From Linyphia triangularis (taxonomy: Eukaryota > Arthropoda > Arachnida > Araneae > Linyphiidae), in assembly GCA_963978545.1 (NCBI GenBank), contig OZ021727.1, forward strand, positions 59,842,487 through 59,906,486: 64,000 bases of DNA. Reading direction: 5' to 3'. Made by a program: the position numbers and the translations under genes. Below, piece by piece: positions 8,931 to 21,100 of this stretch. Every line of letters starts with the position of its first letter. The first letter of the stretch is position 1. Under the pieces are notes generated by a model that saw only the letters and a program-made list of their open reading frames with translations, searched no databases and had not been told where the DNA came from.

Positions 8931-8945
8931 CTGGACTTGGCACCA
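8931..8945 (-). other. Primer-binding site (PBS)
   Basis: On the minus strand, five bases after the LTR end, the sequence reads TGGTGCCAAGTCCAG. It starts with TGG, the complement of a tRNA 3' CCA. The inferred primer tRNA would end CTGGACTTGGCACCA. I cannot assign the tRNA species from memory. Position and TGG start are as expected for minus-strand priming. Confidence 0.85.
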
Positions 8946-9287
8946 AAATATGTGGTAAAGGCACAGTGATAAATAGTTCGTATAGTGGATTTCGTAGTAT
9001 TTTAAAACACCAGATATTATACCATCCAAATTTGCCATAAATTAAAGTCAAAGGAATGACAGCAGCTTGAACAAGAGTTAAATACAATTCATTTAATCAA
9101 CAAATGGGTCACAGATTACAAGTAATTCGGACTTACCCGGATAGTGGTCACAGTTACACGACCCAACATGGTCGGAAGTAGATCAAATTAAGTTTGATTT
9201 TACTAAGAAGCAGGACTATGTCCCTCAGTCTAAAGATAGTGTTGGAACTAAGAGAGCTGGGAGCGAAGTGGTTTAAAATCTGAAAAG

Positions 9288-9485
9288 TCAATTCTCCTCA
9301 TTGCTTTTCAAAATTACTCTAAGGTCCAGCATTGGTGGCATCATCGAGAGGTGTGTCATATTCCCTCTATTGGTGATTTCCAAGAGTGAAGGTGGCACAA
9401 AAAAACACGCCCTTGTTCTCTGGTTGGTAGGTCGGTAGGTCTTTTTTGTGACCGGAGAGAGGGACCCTAAATTCGTAAAAACCAT
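9288..9485 (-). other. Small ORF inside the 5' LTR (65 codons from ATG)
   Basis: This is the same frame as 942-1139, in the 5' LTR. One codon differs: the T/C change at 1064/9410 alters the residue between TR and CFFVPP from Thr to Ala. If the 5' LTR transcript starts upstream of it, this could act as an upstream ORF before gag. Confidence 0.35.
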
Positions 9486-9696
9486 CAGAAGTGTCCAAAA
9501 GGGGCGCCAATGTCCAGCTATGTCTGGCTTCCAAGACAACTGGATTTATTATCCATTCTTCTGAGGAGAGATGTTTCTTTTGATCAGTGAGACACCGAAT
9601 CTACTCGTAGTAGAATTGACATAAGAAGGGGAAGGGGGGGGGGGGGGGGAGGGAGGAAAAGTCGTAAACTTTCGGAGTCCCTCCATGAATTTCTAG

Positions 9697-9721
9697 TGTG
9701 ATGATACATAGCTTCATCACA
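9697..9721. repeat. Terminal palindrome of the 5' LTR
   Basis: This is identical to the 25-bp palindrome at 1342-1366 and is located at the outer edge of the integrated element. Confidence 0.7.
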
Positions 9722-12700
9722 ATATTATATATGTACAAATAACTAAAAATACAAACCTTGTTGTCGCTGGAAATGATGGTTATTTTGAAAACATCATTTT
9801 ATAATTTGTGCGCCATGTTCAGACCAGTCTGTTTTTCAGCTTTTCAATCAACAACACCATCTTTTGGAGTATTTTACAACTATTTTTGAAAATTGATAAG
9901 ATAAAATTCTCTAGTTTCCCGAATACGATGAAAGAAAATGTCCATGTCTATTGTTTTCCATTTTTCTTTGAAATTTATTTCTGGAAAACTTCAGTTCCTT
10001 TTGAGACACCTTGTAGCATGTCCAGTTCTCGCAGTTCGGTGAGTCAGCAAAAGCCAAGATAAAGGTTCTGCGAGATGAGAATAAGTATCGAAATAAAGTC
10101 GGAATTGAGACTTAATAAAAACTGAGAACAGGATCCCGTTATGAAATATCTTAGACAAGGTCAAGTCACTTGACAATCATTTGTTGTAGAAGAAGGGGTG
10201 CGTGGGATGAATCTCAATTAGTTACTTCGAAGTTTCGGAAGGGGAGGCACCATTCGCCTGTCAAACCAATTGTTTAGCATTATTGCAGTAATTTTTAAAT
10301 GCCATAAATTTTATTCCTTTTGGAAGACTTTTCTTTGGAAAAACTTTTGACTTACAGCGTCTTGTATTCTGTGATCAACGATATATTGCCCTCAGACTTA
10401 CATTTTTCAGATATCCAGACATTAAATCGACCTACAAGTTAAACTACCAGGACGTTGGAGGAGCTGTCATTAAATTGCTATAAATTACTATTTATATCTA
10501 CAAGTTCACAATAAGCTGAACATTGCTTCATCACAATACTGTAAAGTCACCCTTTTTCTGTTTGGTACAGATACTTCAGGTAGGTTACTAAGTAGACGCC
10601 TCTCACCTAAACATTCTCTCTAATTATATTGCAAGTTTCAAAACCAGTTCTGTTCTCGTTAGTGTGAGCTACTTGTAAAAATTTTCTATTGAATAAAGTA
10701 TCTTTCTTAAAAATCATAAACTATTCCTTAACTATTATCAGTAAATATTTTCCTTATCCTATACTTTCAAAAACAGAAATATATATTTAAATCAAAGATA
10801 AATGTGACATTGGAAATTCCTTCCTCAATCTTTATAAGTAAAATATATTATTACCAAAGTACTGATTGTGATTTGTGATTATAAGGTTCATTTTGAATCT
10901 GGTTTAGGAAAGTCCTTATCACAAAGAAATACTTTCTGTTATAAATTGAAATAATTTTACACAAAAAAAAAATTGTGATTTCTCTTAATACAACATATAA
11001 TTTTAAAAATATTACTTTGTATAGAAACTATTGTGTATTTTGCAAGGATATTTTATAATGAGCTTCGTATTTTAAATGAAAATATTGTTGGGGTCCCAAC
11101 TATAAGTACAAACTTCATAACAGAAAAGGTACTTCGAGAAGAAACTTGTTATTTTATGCGATTATTATTTCCAAGTTCTCTTACAAATATTCCAATTTAT
11201 ATTTCAAAATCTTCTTTCATTTTCATTTCTCATGGATTTATGCATGACTGCTGTTTCTTTTCGTATTTGTCATGCACATTTGTTTATTATACTTTATTCG
11301 TAGGATGCTATGAATGCACTGATTTTCTATTCTCTTTAGTGCAATCCGAAGGAATACACATCATCCTGCGAAATAAGACTTTTCAATATTTGTATTACTT
11401 GACTTTTTATTTTCGTTCCTAGAAATCTGATAACAAAAGGATATTTTCGAGTTTATATTTAAAGGAGTACCAGCTTTTTCTCTTTTTACTTAAAACTCTT
11501 AATTAACACAAATGACATTAAGAAACATCTAAATTTACATTTTTGTCTTTTTATAAAAGAATTAATCTAATGTATATTAAAAATCTAGAATAGTAGGTTA
11601 TTTAATATACTTTATTTATTGTATCTTGTTTATTAATAATGATCAGAATCTCAATTTATAAATTAATAAATGTATATCATATAAAGAACTGTTTATTTAT
11701 AAATTCAACATTGTTATTTTCATTTTCCATTCTTTTAAGAAAAACACTTGTAGTAAAATTTTAAAAACATTTTTATAATCATATACGATTGCATTAAAAT
11801 TCCAATTCAATATTAATTGTAGAAATAACCAAAGCGAAAACTATTTACATTCCGTTTCCATTTTGTAAGTTTGATTCTATACATATTTCTCACGCAAACT
11901 TCTACTTCAAAAAATATTTTTTAAGAAAAATCATATTTATTCTCTGATTCATATTAAACAAATCGAAAATATTCTGTTCATTCAGTATATGTAATGGAAA
12001 AAATATATGTGATGGAACATTTTTTTAAATAACAAAATGCACTTCTGATACAACTTCTTTAAAATAAGCGAAAAATGGAAATTCCATACAAAATAGAGTT
12101 TTGTAGGATGAAAAAATATATCAAATGTAAGTTAATGATGAATTCAGTAAAAGACACTACTTTATGATCTTAAACAACTAACTCCATATTAGCGTAAACC
12201 TGCTCTTCGATTTTCTTAAGATATGGAATTCTTAACTAAAAGAGTAACTTGATTAATTGCATATGCAGAGGTTCTTTAAGTGCCTCCCTATGCACCCATT
12301 TATTTCTCATAAATCTTATTTTGTAATTCATTTTATCTTCGGAGAAAAGGAAATGAAAGAAATACAGCTTTACAAAAAATGCAACAAAGTACAATGAATG
12401 GGAAGGAAGTATTAGATTATATCCTTTTAATGCTTAGATGATATTATTTTTTCTTATGAGTTAGTTTCCTCAACCTTAAGAACCAGTTAGTGAGGATTAT
12501 TTTTATGTCTTGAATCCAATAAAATGGGTTAAATCCATAAATTTAGAAATCATCTCATATCAACTGGAAATCGTATGATTGATAATTAAATTTTAACTAC
12601 GATCAGTCATGTGGCCTAAATTTCTTGGTTTGAAGCAGTATTAAAATACATTATATAATTATTATAAACATGGCAACATTATTTATAGGATGTTTTTAAT

Positions 12701-13080
12701 AATAGCTTAATGTGTTGCTATTTTTTTATATTATTAAAAGGTGTGAAATTAGTAATTGATTATTCTTTTCCATACGCATGTTTATACTGTGTAGTGTCCA
12801 TCTGCTTTAATTAATAAATGAAATAAATTTATTTCACGAATATATGTTCTTTTAGTGTCTTAAATTTTTTGTAATATGTTCATAGATTTACACTCGTTAG
12901 CTCTTTACATTAAAGTACCAGTTATCATTAAGCAAAAAGTCACCAGGCATATTATTCTAATTTTTTCAGAATCATCCGTTTTTACAGGATAATTAAAATG
13001 TTATTTTATTTTTATTTTATTTAATTCACATAATTTAAAACTAATGTAAAGACATTAAAAATCTCTCCAATACATTTTAA
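9722..13080. other. AT-rich intergenic or intronic stretch
   Basis: I see no supported gene here. The part 9990-10260 is GC-richer and includes a donor-like GTGAGT at 10039, but no matching exon. A 129-codon plus-strand frame (11033-11422) starts with GTG, has strongly AT-driven composition (Phe, Ile, Tyr, Leu) and is probably chance. Confidence 0.55.
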
Positions 13081-13209
13081 CAGATATGGAAAGCTTTTTT
13101 AAGCATATAAACAACATAAACGAGATACGTAGACGTTTATGTGACAGATATGGAAAGATTTTTTTAAGCGTATAAACAACATAAACGAGATACGTAGACG
13201 TTTATGTGA
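13081..13209. repeat. Tandem duplication, 64-bp unit, two copies
   Basis: Copy one is 13081-13144 and copy two 13145-13209, starting CAGATATGGAAAG and ending CGTTTATGTGA. They differ by two substitutions and one extra T. Each unit carries an internal inverted repeat ATAAACG...CGTTTAT. High identity points to a recent local duplication. Confidence 0.9.
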
Positions 13210-15427
13210 CACTCGGAAATATCAGCAAAGCAATTTCATTTATTAAGTTTACTATTTTGGACCTATATAATATTTCATTGAATACTTTTAGATAATTAAT
13301 TATACTAATTGGACAAACTATAAAATTTGAAAGAAACTTATGCTGTTTTTTCACTTTCCAAGTGTATTTTGAATATGTTTGCGCTATTTCAAACCTTATA
13401 TCTGAACTTTTTTTGTGATAAATTTGATTGTTATTATTCGAAAATAAAATTATTGATTTAAATAAAACTACAGTAATTCCTTTTGTATAAATTATGATTT
13501 TAACTTTCCCGTTACTTCGTTATTTAATTATAATACGACAAGTACATGATTTTTAACGGAACATAATCAAGCTATGCCATTTGGAAAATTTGTTGGAAGT
13601 GTTTTCTTGAGATGCTCTATCCACACATTTTCTCACTTCCGAATATTAGTGAACGCATACCAGTCTTCTCTTAACACTTTTTCTTTATCCCAGAATAAAA
13701 GTTCAACGAAAGAGCAAAAATAGGTAGACTTTCATCTAGGCGGGACTGATTGACAGCTTAAGTTCGGGATTGTGTAAGTGTCACTTTCGAATAAGACAAA
13801 TGTAAGAAAGTGATACCTCAAGCAGTTTAACTTCTTTTTTTCTCTACGAGACTCTAAATTTGCAGAGAAGGGTTGAACTGATTTTTGGATGAATAATTTT
13901 GGAAAAGACAAACTATCTCAGTACATTTTTATCAATGTCTGTACAGAGAACAAGTATAGCTACGTTTCGGCCAAATTGGTTTCCTAACTAAATTTGAATA
14001 GGTTATGTTACAAATTGAAGTGTAGCCGTAAGGTTTTCTTGTTGAACGGGATTTCTGATGAAGCAAGTTTTAAATGCTTTTTACCATCATGTAACTTGGC
14101 TGCACATATCCTAAACGTTTTTTTTTTCTCAAATGGTATATTAATATTAAAAATAAATACTTGACAACTAATTACATTACAATAATTATTCATTCCCATT
14201 AATAATGAGTTTTAAATTTCTAAACTCAAGTTGAAATGTAAAAGTTACAAATATGGTTTAAAACTTTCTTCTTCATATTTGAAGTAATTACTTCTGTATT
14301 TCAATTAAAAAAAATACACCTTTTAAATACATATCCTGTTAGAAAATACTAATTTTCACTGAATAAAATATAAAAAAGTTTAAATGTAGGATAAAATATA
14401 TAAAAGTTTAAACTGCCTAGCCCCACTACCTACACCCCTGATAGAAGTATCATTTGTCCCGACAGCAAACTGTGAGTCTTTACACTTTCCTAAACTACAC
14501 TCGGTCAGATATTTGTGATTTTCCTATATTGTATTGGGATATCAACCGGCATTGTGCTAGGTTTTGAAGAGTCTAATTGATATTTTAAATATTCACTTTA
14601 CTTACTTGATTATTTCTTCATGAATTTCTTTGTATGAATAAATGGATGCGTTATCCATCAAATACATTTCTGTTTTTTTGTGGTTTTATGTTCTATTGTA
14701 CAGCACTATACGATCTAATAAGCCCATGGGAATTACGACAAAGATAACATTCATTATTTCACTGATTACTGACTGTATTATTCTAGTAGGTTCTTTGGCT
14801 TGCGTTCTGCACTTAGTTAATCAAACAGGTCTGGTAAAACAAATTTTTACCATTATAATTTATTTTTTTTACAAAATCTAGTTTACATTTCTTAATTTAA
14901 ATATTTTATAGTAAAACCAAAAATTTTAATTTCATAAAATTTTTTAATTTCCAAAGTATACCGGTTCTTTTAATTTAATTAAGAAGAAGGAATAGAGTCA
15001 GAAAAAAATCCAGAGTTTTTTAAAGGAATATCTGGTAATGGTTCACCTCTCAAATTTGATCGTCTTATTTTGTATGGATATATTTTTTTTTATATATTTG
15101 CAAATTCTTTATTTGGACACATAATTAATTATAAGACTCAATCTGAAAAAGTTTTAAATACGTGCAAAAAAATAACGGCGAGTTCTTTCAAGCAAAATTA
15201 AACGGTTATTTTAAAATAACAATTAGCATACCGATTATTCTCAAGTTTTTAATATTAAAATATTAGAAAGAAATCCACACTACATCCTCCTGTATAATAC
15301 CACGATATACATAAGTGATACCATATACTATGGTATACTATGAGCAGCATAAGTTGAACCCGAAAAAAAGTCACAATGCCAAGTAGGCAGTAGATAAGAG
15401 TTACATGGATCAATCCCATGAGTTATA
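13210..15427. other. AT-rich stretch with one hydrophobic ORF
   Basis: Apart from the frame at 14642-14881 (listed separately) I see only AT-rich DNA. It includes a small hairpin with CACTTTC/GAAAGTG arms near 13789-13816 and a GC-richer patch at 14415-14480. No transposon ends were recognised before the mariner element. Confidence 0.5.
14642..14881 (+). CDS. Hypothetical small hydrophobic ORF (79 aa)
   Basis: The frame runs from ATG to TAG directly after an in-frame TAA. The peptide has two strongly hydrophobic segments: residues about 9-21 (ISVFLWFYVLLYS) and 34-57 (around ISLITDCIILVGSLACVL), separated by a polar, basic turn RSNKPMG. It could be an exon or remnant of a multi-pass membrane protein such as a chemoreceptor. 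A donor-like CTG|GTAAAA (GT at 14834) lies near the end of the second segment. I recognise no family, and chance in AT-rich DNA is quite possible. Confidence 0.2.
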   Translation: MDALSIKYISVFLWFYVLLYSTIRSNKPMGITTKITFIISLITDCIILVGSLACVLHLVNQTGLVKQIFTIIIYFFYKI

Positions 15428-15958
15428 CAGGGTGTCCGTAAAAGAATGTCCCAGTTATAAGTTTGAATAGTATCAACTATAAGCGTTGTAGAATGTTGGT
15501 TCAAGGTCACAATTAAAGAGTAACTCATACAGTTTGGATTGGAGTCTCTTTTTACGAGAGTGGTTGAACGTCGAAGTCCCTGACCGTTGGATTGGTCGTA
15601 ATGGTCGAAGCGACAGAGCTCTTTGTCGTTGGCCTCCACGTTCACCTGATATAACACCATGCAATTTTTTCCTATGGGATTTTATAAAAGATCGTATCTA
15701 CGTTCCGCCGTCATCTAATGTTTTCTCAGAGTTGAGACACAGAATTGAAGAGGCTATTGCTTCCATTACACAGGACTTGTTAAACAAAATGTGGGACGAA
15801 CTGGACTATAGGTTGAATGTGTACTATGTAACTAGAGGTGCACATATTGAACATTTGTAAAAAAAACTAGGTTAGTTTGCTTTCAATTTGATGCATGATT
15901 TATTGTAAATAGTCAAAATTAAACTGTTATAATATACCATTGAAACTGGGGCACCCTA
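15428..15958 (+). mobile_element. Internally deleted mariner/Tc1-type DNA transposon
   Basis: The element is about 531 bp. Its left end, CAGGGTGTCC, is preceded by TA (15426-15427). Its right end reads GGGCACCCTA and is followed by TA (15959-15960). The inverted ends match over the core AGGGTG, and a TA duplication is the hallmark of the IS630-Tc1-mariner superfamily. The interior keeps 5' untranslated-like sequence fused to the last third of a transposase, so roughly the N-terminal two thirds are missing. It cannot move on its own but could have been moved in trans. Confidence 0.8.
15534..15860 (+). pseudogene. C-terminal fragment of mariner-type transposase
   Basis: The 108-codon frame contains RWIGR, WPPRSPDITP, NFFLW and a C-terminus GAHIEHL. 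These are hallmarks of a widespread arthropod mariner-type (DDE superfamily) transposase in which I recall the block as SPDLTPxDFFLWG. Here the third catalytic acidic residue is Asn (N44 of the fragment, TPCNFFLW) and the following Gly is Asp. The first two catalytic Asp residues and the DNA-binding domain are absent because of the internal deletion. It is therefore a dead transposase remnant. The listed ATG is probably not the original start. Confidence 0.85.
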
Positions 15959-15960
15959 TA

Positions 15961-18114
15961 CTTTTAATTAGGATTATAAATTTACCCATACATACATATC
16001 AAAATATTGTTTAAAGGTATTTAACATTATTATTTTGATATTAAAAGTCATCACTTAAAAAACAGTTAAAACTCCAGTCAGTCGCTTCAGTACCTGAAGC
16101 ACGATCAGCCTTGCTGTAATCACAATTTTTTGATTTTCGATCTATTATGGGATATTTTACAGAGTGCTAAGCATTTAACTTGTTTTTATGTACCTCTTTA
16201 TACCAAAATATCTCGTATTTTTGTTCTTTAATACAGCATAATCATGTACGTCCTGCAACTAATAAACTCCAGCTTCAAACGAAAAGTCATCTGAAAAAAA
16301 TATAATTTTTATTTTTATTATATATGTTATTAAAATATAAACCATTTTATGTTGAGTGCAATAAAGGGACTTAACCAATTAATCAATAATTGTTTACACG
16401 CAAAACCGTTTAAAACTGGCTTTCAAGTCATGCACAACCATTCTTACCAAATATTTACCACCTGGCAGTTCTCGTATCTCGTTCAATACGAATTGTGTGA
16501 GGCGGAAGCTGACTTCCGCAAAGCGCAAAACTTCAGCATACCTCAAAATGACTTCGCGGTTGATTTTAATTATATGTTCAGCGTGTTCCCTAAGTTAGCA
16601 CGGAAATCTTTACTCGCTGGATGTTTTGGTTGCTGATCGCTGATGAGAGAATGTTTATTATGCTCAACGAAAACTATTTCTCAGGTGGAATTTAATCATT
16701 TTGAAGTTCATATGGATGCTAGGACCCATTAATGTGCAATACTTTTCTTTTGTTTGGAAGAGGAAGGAAATGAGAGCGTTTAATGTTTGTTTCTGATGGA
16801 AATTGTTGTTTTATGTTGATGATATCTGCCGAATATGTGAAGAATAAACTTTACTTAAAATAGGTTCGATCGTTCTTGTAGTGGTTTTTAAGAAATACAA
16901 AAAATTGTTTTGAATAATTAATGTTTGTAAACAGTAAAATGAATATGACATATGTATACTTTCGCTGTGTATTTCAATGAAATTCAAAAGCACCAATATA
17001 TTATGCTTTTTTTTCTTTTAATATAATGCACATAAAATATATTACGACAAAACTGTATCCTATTATGCATTACTGAATAGTTCCATGAATGAAAATTACT
17101 TTTCAAGTTAACAAATAAATGTTACCAAAACAACTTTTTATGTAAGATAAATGTGCATATAAAGACATTATCCTACTTTGTACGCCTGTGTGTGTACGAT
17201 AAGATTTAAAGGCAAATATTAGTATTATAAATAAGGAGAAATTAATAACCATAACATTTATAAAATACAACTACTAAACTGTTAAAAAAAACTTAAAATC
17301 TTATTTACACCTATGAATTCTGCATTTTAACCTAATGCCACTTAATAAAAAGCTATTCCATACACATTAAATTGTTCCTAAATATTTCCCTCAAGCATGA
17401 CTTTCATTACATACTGTTAACTTAATCTTGTTTTTACTTCGGTAAAGATAAAGTACAATCTTTAAACTAACTAGTAAAAGGAAACAGCCCTGATTTAAAG
17501 TTGTTGTCTTCCAAATCGACCTACTCCAGTACTATACAATTTGAACAATACAGACATTTGCACTCTAACACCTTGCTACTCCAGGCCTTTAAGTTAATGA
17601 CCAAACTAAAGATAGTCGCTTTGAATTCCAGTTATCTCGTTTAGTTCATTGCTCCCAAGGTACCTATAAGTCGCTTCAATCGTATCGCTGCTATGATCTT
17701 TTGGATTCCCAAAGGTGTTGTTTTACGATTTTAAATCGTTCTTCTTATGTACTGAATGAGCTTAAAAATTAGCAGTCATGCATTACGAATGAAAAATGTA
17801 ATTTAGGAATATGATAATTCATGAGAAATGATGTTTTACGGCACATTTATTCCACAAAATATGCGTTAATTCTGTATTAAAATTGAATTATATTTAAGAA
17901 TTGTTTGATAGATAATTTGTGTTGGATAATTTACTTGAAAACGTGATATTCACTTTTTTTAGTATCCCGCTTATACAAAATAGTAATGATGCTTTGATGC
18001 TTGAGAAAGAGAAAACTGCATTTGTGTAATTACTTCTCAGGAATTTGAAGCTAGACACTTATTAACATTTCAGCATTATGATTGATTACGAAGGAATAAA
18101 AAACTTACTGTACT
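15961..18114. other. AT-rich stretch with GC-richer patches
   Basis: A patch at 16340-16640 holds a 95-codon plus-strand frame from ATG (16349-16636) with fairly balanced composition (for example YELCEAEADFRKAQN). It includes the inverted repeat GCGGAAG/CTTCCGC. I do not recognise it and cannot exclude chance. A second GC-richer patch, 17480-17740, has no long frame. I see no other genes or element ends. Confidence 0.45.
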
Positions 18115-18177
18115 CTAAAACTTACTCTATTCATATATACAACATAATGTTGTATATATGAATAAAGTAAGTTTTAG
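18115..18177. repeat. 63-bp near-perfect palindrome
   Basis: Two 31-nt arms (18115-18145 and 18147-18177) flank a single central A and pair with one mismatch. The outer arm begins CTAAAACTTACTC. It could be a tiny foldback MITE or the product of template switching. As RNA it would form an almost perfect hairpin. Confidence 0.9.
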
Positions 18178-21100
18178 GGTGTAATTATTTTTAAATTCAT
18201 ATTTTCTGCATCAAAAATAAAATGTAATACATCTCTAACAGATAGGCATATACTGATAATTCGTTAAAAAAAAGTGCTGTTTGTACAATTTGCTTACATC
18301 ATTAATTAATAATTTTATTATTTCTTAATTTATAAATAGTATATATAGTTTTTATTCCTATCAGATATATCTGATGTAAAAAAATACATGCCAATGAAAT
18401 GGATGAAGGGATTTGTATCCATATATATAAAAAAAAAAAAAAAAAAAAAACTCATTAGAAAATGTTACTACAAATTCAGAGAAATGTTCCAACAACTTCC
18501 TTGAGGTGGAGAATTTTTTTTCCACAAAGTATATTAAAATACAATCACAAGGTTAAAAAATATCGCTTCATTAATTTAGAATGGGATTGTTTTATATATG
18601 ATTTAAAATGAAAAACAATTAACATTCTTTGACAAATGAAATTACCATTATTTTTTAAAAAAATTACATTCTTCTAAACTTAATAATAAACAGAAGGCAA
18701 CTTTCATTCAAAACATAGATGTCAGACTCGTTACAAATTGGCAGCACATATATTTGGCATGGCAGTACCGATACGCAAAACTAATACAAACACAATATAT
18801 ATATAAAAAAAATATATCTTTTTAAACAACAATAATTGAAAAACTGTCATGGCTTAATTTGAAAACAAAGAAAATGAATGTTTTCTTGTTTATAATATAA
18901 AAATATAGTCAAGTAAAACGCAGGCATTTGCAAAGAACATTGGAATAGGAAAGTGGTCTAAGGTAACTACTCGTAATAAATATTAAAATATAACATTCCT
19001 AGCACAAACGAGCACCTAGACAAGTGATTGACTTGTCTTGGCGACAATTATGAAGCCATCGCTGGCACTTTTTGCATGTGTTGGAAATTGAAATAATCTC
19101 CTTTTCTTTTCAAGATCTTTATATTTAGTCGCATTTGAGCAATTAGAGGACGAACAACAACCCATTTTATAAGAAATATTTTAGTAAAAGGAGCACTTTT
19201 TAGAAATATTAAACGAGGAAAGCGCACATTCATTCAACTCAAAACCACATCGAAGTATGAATTGCAGCAACCCTTACGACATAAGATGGCGTTCGATCGG
19301 GTCTTCCTTTTATAGTGGCTCTAGTAAATAGTTTTCAAAGTTGGATCTTTTTTACTCAAAGTTCCATCAAATTGCTTTAGATTAACAGTGTACGCTATGA
19401 TTTTTTTTTTCAACCGTGTAATTTATAGTGTCTAAACAAATTATCATTGGACAATGTTGAAATGTTGTCTACTTTTCCATTAAAAATATAACCATTAATT
19501 TATTTTTTTCCAACACTGTTTACCTTTCATTTTAGAATAAAAAATAGAATAATTCAACGAAAACTAAATTTTTATAAATAGTTACAATACCATTTTCTCA
19601 CACTTTTCATATTCCTCATGTGGCACCTCGGTATTGGCAAATGCCGAAACGAAAAAAATTGTTCTGGTTAGATTGACCAATCCTTGTCAAACTTCTTTCC
19701 AAAATACACGATTTTTTTAAAAATTAACCCGTCAAAACCTTCAAAAAACATTTTTTCCCCTCCATCCTATCTTGTAAAATATTTCAATTTTAAAACTCTG
19801 CAACAACATTTCAAAACTTTCAGTATATTTTATCCAGCACTAGGTGAGATTGGCCAAGATAAATAGCAACGGCCAGTGTACAACGGTCCATATCAGGATT
19901 GGCCAGTGTTTAATGATATTGAGCAACATATTAGCGCTACTGGGGAAATTAGATTAACATACATTATTTTGAAACAAATTTGTTTCCATATACTCATTCA
20001 GATAAAAATGAAAAGATTACATTTTGAACTGAACCTTACGGAATTTAGATTCGTCATCAAACTTTATGCCATTTTTGAAAAGTTTGAAGCGATATCAACC
20101 TTATTATTTGCACAACTGAGGCCAATGGATATAAATTACGTTTGAAAGTTTCAATGAATCTTTCTTATCTGTTATTTACTCACATATAACTGTTTTGATT
20201 TTGTGTTTTGCCTTGGTTTGACTTACTATATTAATAAAATATCTATTTTACAATTACGTTTAAAAACAAATGCAAGAACACACGTTTAGCTTGTCTGATT
20301 GTTACTGGGTAAGAAATTTCTAGCAGAGAAAAATATTTTATACTAAGCATGTAAAAGTGTTAAAATTGCAATTACAGATTATCATTTGTTAATTTATACA
20401 AATACGTTCATAATTAATTAAATAATTATCATGCAACTTTCGAAACAACGCGACATATTCCCTTCGTTTACCAATTCATATTTCAAATTAATTTAAAATC
20501 AATTACGATAGGATATTTTACCAGCTTAGATATTATCTTATTTCATTTTTGCGAATAAGAATAAATTATGTTAATCTAATAATCCTTCAAAAATTTATGA
20601 ATGATATATTTCAAGCGAGTATATCCTAAAACGGATGATTAAGCAAAATCCGGGAAAGTCCTTTACTCAAATGTCTATTCATCATTGATTAGCCAATCAT
20701 GCGTACCTAAAAGTTGCAATCCTCGTTTCGAGGATATCAAAAGCAAAGTTTTCGTTTGCATTTCTAAACCAATTCCTCAGCAGAGATGATTCCAGCAATT
20801 AAATGGATGAATGATTCTGGGTATGTCATTCAACAAACTCGCAGCGTAATTTTCTCTTAACTCGCCGAGGTATCACCGTAATAATTCCTACGAATCCCTT
20901 CATTCCGGAATGTCACTCAAGGGACTTCTCCTGATTAACTCGCAGTTTCCGAGTCACTTGCGATTGGGGGATACCAAATTAGTCGACATAGGTCCTGACA
21001 TAATTAGTCTCCATTTCCACTGTTCAGCCTTCCAGGATATCTGCCGACTGAGTGGCTAAATTTTATGGATGCACTTGTAAGATATCGTTTTCTTCTGTTT

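Larger units (their letters stand above)
605..9721 (-). mobile_element. Ty3/gypsy-type LTR retrotransposon, nearly intact
   Basis: This is a complete 9.1-kb LTR element transcribed on the minus strand. In element order it has a 5' LTR (8951-9721), a PBS (8931-8945), an untranslated leader, gag (8623-7496), pol in the -1 frame (to 3795), a 2.4-kb 3' region, a PPT (1378-1367) and a 3' LTR (1366-605). The pol order protease-RT-RNase H-integrase and the GPY/F motif place it in Ty3/gypsy (Metaviridae) rather than copia. Both LTRs have TGTG...CACA ends. The LTRs differ by three substitutions (850/9196, 1064/9410, 1253/9599) and a G-tract of 7 versus 16, so insertion was recent and the copy may still be competent. 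The target-site duplication is ambiguous: AATA occurs at 601-604 and 9721-9724, but the right copy shares its first A with the LTR's terminal CA. Confidence 0.96.
8951..9721 (-). repeat. 5' LTR (771 bp)
   Basis: This is the 5' LTR in the sense of transcription and should hold the promoter. On the minus strand it starts TGTGATGAAG at 9721 and ends CCACA at 8951, followed by a 5-nt spacer and the PBS. AATAAA occurs on the minus strand at 9550-9545 and is a candidate polyadenylation signal. I see no unambiguous TATA box. The G-tract at about 9634-9649 is the only length difference from the 3' LTR. Confidence 0.97.

Noticed and set aside
10039..10044. GTGAGT donor after a Ser-rich plus-strand frame.
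   Set aside because: No believable acceptor pairs with it and the upstream frame is Phe-rich chance sequence.
11033..11422. 129-codon plus-strand frame.
   Set aside because: Starts with GTG; composition follows AT-rich DNA; no motif or splice border. Probably chance.
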